Below, piece after piece: positions 61,782 through 64,000 of a stretch of 64,000 nucleotides of DNA. The stretch comes from an uncultured Pelagibacteraceae bacterium (GTDB lineage Bacteria > Pseudomonadota > Alphaproteobacteria > Pelagibacterales > Pelagibacteraceae). The stretch is taken from positions 1 to 64,000 of the forward strand of contig CACCFV010000001.1 of assembly GCA_902544985.1 (NCBI GenBank), in the 5' to 3' direction. The stretch's first letter is position 1; each line of letters begins with the position of its first letter. The position numbers were made by a program, and so were the translations under genes. Below the pieces are notes generated by a model. That model made no database searches, was not told the origin of the DNA, and worked only from the letters and a program-made list of their open reading frames with translations.

Positions 61782-64000
61782 ATGAGTGAAAAACTATTAG
61801 TTCCTGATATAGGTGACTTTGAAAATGTAGAGGTCATTGAATTGCTTGTCAAAGAAGGGCAAAAAATTGCCATGAATGATCCAGTAGTTACTATAGAAAG
61901 TGATAAATCGAGTGTTGAAATACCTTCAACGTTATCAGGCATAATCGAGACAATAAAAGTTAAAGTAGGAGATAAAGTTTCAAAAGGTGATTTAATTTTG
62001 AATATTTTAGGGTCAAATGAAGAATATTCTCCAACAAAAACTATTCCAAAAGACACTGAAAATTTGATTAAAGAAGCAGAAAAATCATTAGAAAAAAAAC
62101 AAGAACAAATCATCCATACAAATAATATTGAGAGTAAAAAACCAGAGATAATTCAAGTAGTTAATGACAGCGATATTGATCCATTAGAAACTAGTGAATG
62201 GTTAGAATCACTCACTGCAGTAATTCAGAAAGATGGAAATCAAAGAGCCCATTATTTAATAAGGGAATTAATTAATAAAGCTTATATGGAGGGTGCAAAT
62301 ATTCCCTATACACAAAACACACCCTATATAAATACAATTCCAGCAAATGAGGAGAAAAAATCAAATGGTGATCAAAATATTGAGAGAAGAATCCGGTCAT
62401 TGATAAGATGGAATTCCGCAGCAATGGTAGTTCGCGCAAATAAAAAATTTCCTGAACTTGGAGGACATATTGGAACATTTGCATCTGCAGCTACACTTTA
62501 TGATGTAGGAATGAATCATTTTTGGAGAGCAAAAAACAATAAATTTGGAGGAGACTTAATTTATTTTCAAGGACATAGCGCTCCAGGTATGTACGCAAGA
62601 GCATTTCTTGAGGGAAGACTTAATGAAAAACAATTAGATAGTTTTAGACAAGAAGTTAATCCAGGAGGTTTATCATCTTACCCACATCCTTGGCTCATGC
62701 CAAACTTTTGGCAATTTCCTACAGTTTCAATGGGTTTAGGACCAATGTTGGCTATTTACCAAGCAAGATATATGAAATATTTGATTAACAGGGGTCTTAT
62801 CAAAGATGAAGGACGAAAAGTTTGGGCTTTTTTAGGAGATGGGGAAATGGATGAACCGGAGTCTTTAGGAGCAATCGGTTTAGCAGCTAGAGAAAATTTA
62901 GATAACCTAATATTTGTGATCAATTGTAATCTTCAAAGATTGGACGGGCCTGTAAGGGGTAATGGAAAAATCATACAAGAATTAGAGGGTATCTTTAGAG
63001 GAGCTGGATGGAATGTTATCAAAGTAATTTGGGGTTCTTATTGGGATCCGTTATTGGCTAACGATAAAACTGGCCATTTAATTAAAGTTATGAATGAAAC
63101 TGTCGATGGAGAATACCAAGCGATGAAAGCAAGAGATGGAGCTTATGTGCGAGAAAAGTTTTTTGGCAAATATCAAGAGACAAAAGAATTAGTTTCGAGT
63201 CTCTCAGACAAGGATATTTGGAGATTAAATAGAGGTGGCCACGATCCACACAAAGTTTTTGCAGCCTACGATAAAGCTTCAAAAAACGTTGGGAGTCCTA
63301 CAGTTGTAATAGCCAAAACTATTAAAGGTTATGGTATGGGTAAAAGTGGAGAAAGTGTAAACACAACTCACCAAACTAAAAAATTAGATATAGACGATTT
63401 AATGTATTACAGAGACAGGTTTGATGTTCCTTTAACTGATAAACAGGTGAAAAATATTGAGTATTATAAGCCAGACCAAAACTCACCTGAAATAAAATAT
63501 ATCAAAGAAAGAAGACTTCAATTAGGAGGATTTATCCCAGAGAGAACTACTTATGCAAAACCCATTAAAGCCCCTCCGAAAAACATTTTTGATAATATGA
63601 AAGAGTCTACAGGAGATAAAGAAATGTCGACTACGATGGCATTAGTAAGAATGCTTACTAATCTTCTGAGAGATAAAAATGTTGCCTCAAGATTAGTACC
63701 AATCATTCCTGACGAGGCAAGAACATTTGGTATGGAGGGTTTTTTTCAAAAAATTGGTATTTATGCTCACGAAGGACAAAAATATGAACCTGAGGACTCA
63801 GCACAATTAAGTTCATATAGAGAAGAAAAAAGCGGACAAGTTTTGGAGGAAGGAATTAACGAGGCAGGTGCAATGTCTTCATGGATTGCTGCAGGCACTT
63901 CATACACAAATCATGATATTGAAATGATCCCTATCTATCTTTTTTACTCAATGTTTGGTTTTCAAAGAATAGGTGATTTTGCTTGGGCAGGAGCAGACAG
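61782..64000 (+). CDS. aceE: Pyruvate dehydrogenase E1 (AceE, homodimeric type) with N-terminal lipoyl domain, truncated at the right edge
   Basis: MSEKLLVPDIGDFENVEVIELLVKEGQKIAMNDPVVTIESDKSSVEIPS (lipoyl), then DPLETSEWLESLTAVIQKDG...RAHYLIRELI...GHIGTFASAATLYDVGMNHFWRA...FLGDGEMDEPESLGA. Confidence 0.92.
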   Translation, partial: MSEKLLVPDIGDFENVEVIELLVKEGQKIAMNDPVVTIESDKSSVEIPSTLSGIIETIKVKVGDKVSKGDLILNILGSNEEYSPTKTIPKDTENLIKEAEKSLEKKQEQIIHTNNIESKKPEIIQVVNDSDIDPLETSEWLESLTAVIQKDGNQRAHYLIRELINKAYMEGANIPYTQNTPYINTIPANEEKKSNGDQNIERRIRSLIRWNSAAMVVRANKKFPELGGHIGTFASAATLYDVGMNHFWRAKNNKFGGDLIYFQGHSAPGMYARAFLEGRLNEKQLDSFRQEVNPGGLSSYPHPWLMPNFWQFPTVSMGLGPMLAIYQARYMKYLINRGLIKDEGRKVWAFLGDGEMDEPESLGAIGLAARENLDNLIFVINCNLQRLDGPVRGNGKIIQELEGIFRGAGWNVIKVIWGSYWDPLLANDKTGHLIKVMNETVDGEYQAMKARDGAYVREKFFGKYQETKELVSSLSDKDIWRLNRGGHDPHKVFAAYDKASKNVGSPTVVIAKTIKGYGMGKSGESVNTTHQTKKLDIDDLMYYRDRFDVPLTDKQVKNIEYYKPDQNSPEIKYIKERRLQLGGFIPERTTYAKPIKAPPKNIFDNMKESTGDKEMSTTMALVRMLTNLLRDKNVASRLVPIIPDEARTFGMEGFFQKIGIYAHEGQKYEPEDSAQLSSYREEKSGQVLEEGINEAGAMSSWIAAGTSYTNHDIEMIPIYLFYSMFGFQRIGDFAWAGAD

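Overview
This 64 kb window is about 30% GC and gene-dense. It looks like the core chromosome of a streamlined marine alphaproteobacterium, most likely SAR11/Pelagibacterales; that is inferred from gene order, AT-richness and very short or overlapping gene junctions, not from a search. Most genes are conserved housekeeping: nth, dapB, dnaJ-dnaK-grpE, rdgB, rsmI, malic enzyme, murJ, trpS, a pruned tsaB-fur-miaB-phoH-ybeY-lnt-metK-nusA-infB-rbfA-rpsO-pnp superoperon, fabI-fabB-fabA, irr-katG, dut-coaBC-ubiB-ubiE, mutM-rpsT-dnaA-dnaN, lysA-lptM-argH, fadD, carD-fdxA, a helicase, a thiolase, and aceE truncated at the right edge. There are two tRNAs (Leu-CAA, Arg-ACG). I saw no CRISPR array, transposon, prophage or rRNA. 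The most interesting signals are: (1) an untracked 25-aa peptide gene with 19/25 Lys/Arg residues, carrying its own promoter-like sequence, palindrome, Shine-Dalgarno and terminator; (2) a convergent CarD-family regulator with a long Lys-rich N-terminal extension; (3) an AceE-type pyruvate dehydrogenase E1 with an N-terminal lipoyl domain; (4) a shared Irr-box-like 17-mer upstream of irr and katG; (5) an untracked 59-aa eight-cysteine protein behind a Fur-box-like sequence; (6) a very short TsaB whose 5' end overlaps a divergent gene; (7) unusual junctions at metK/nusA and rpsO/pnp.
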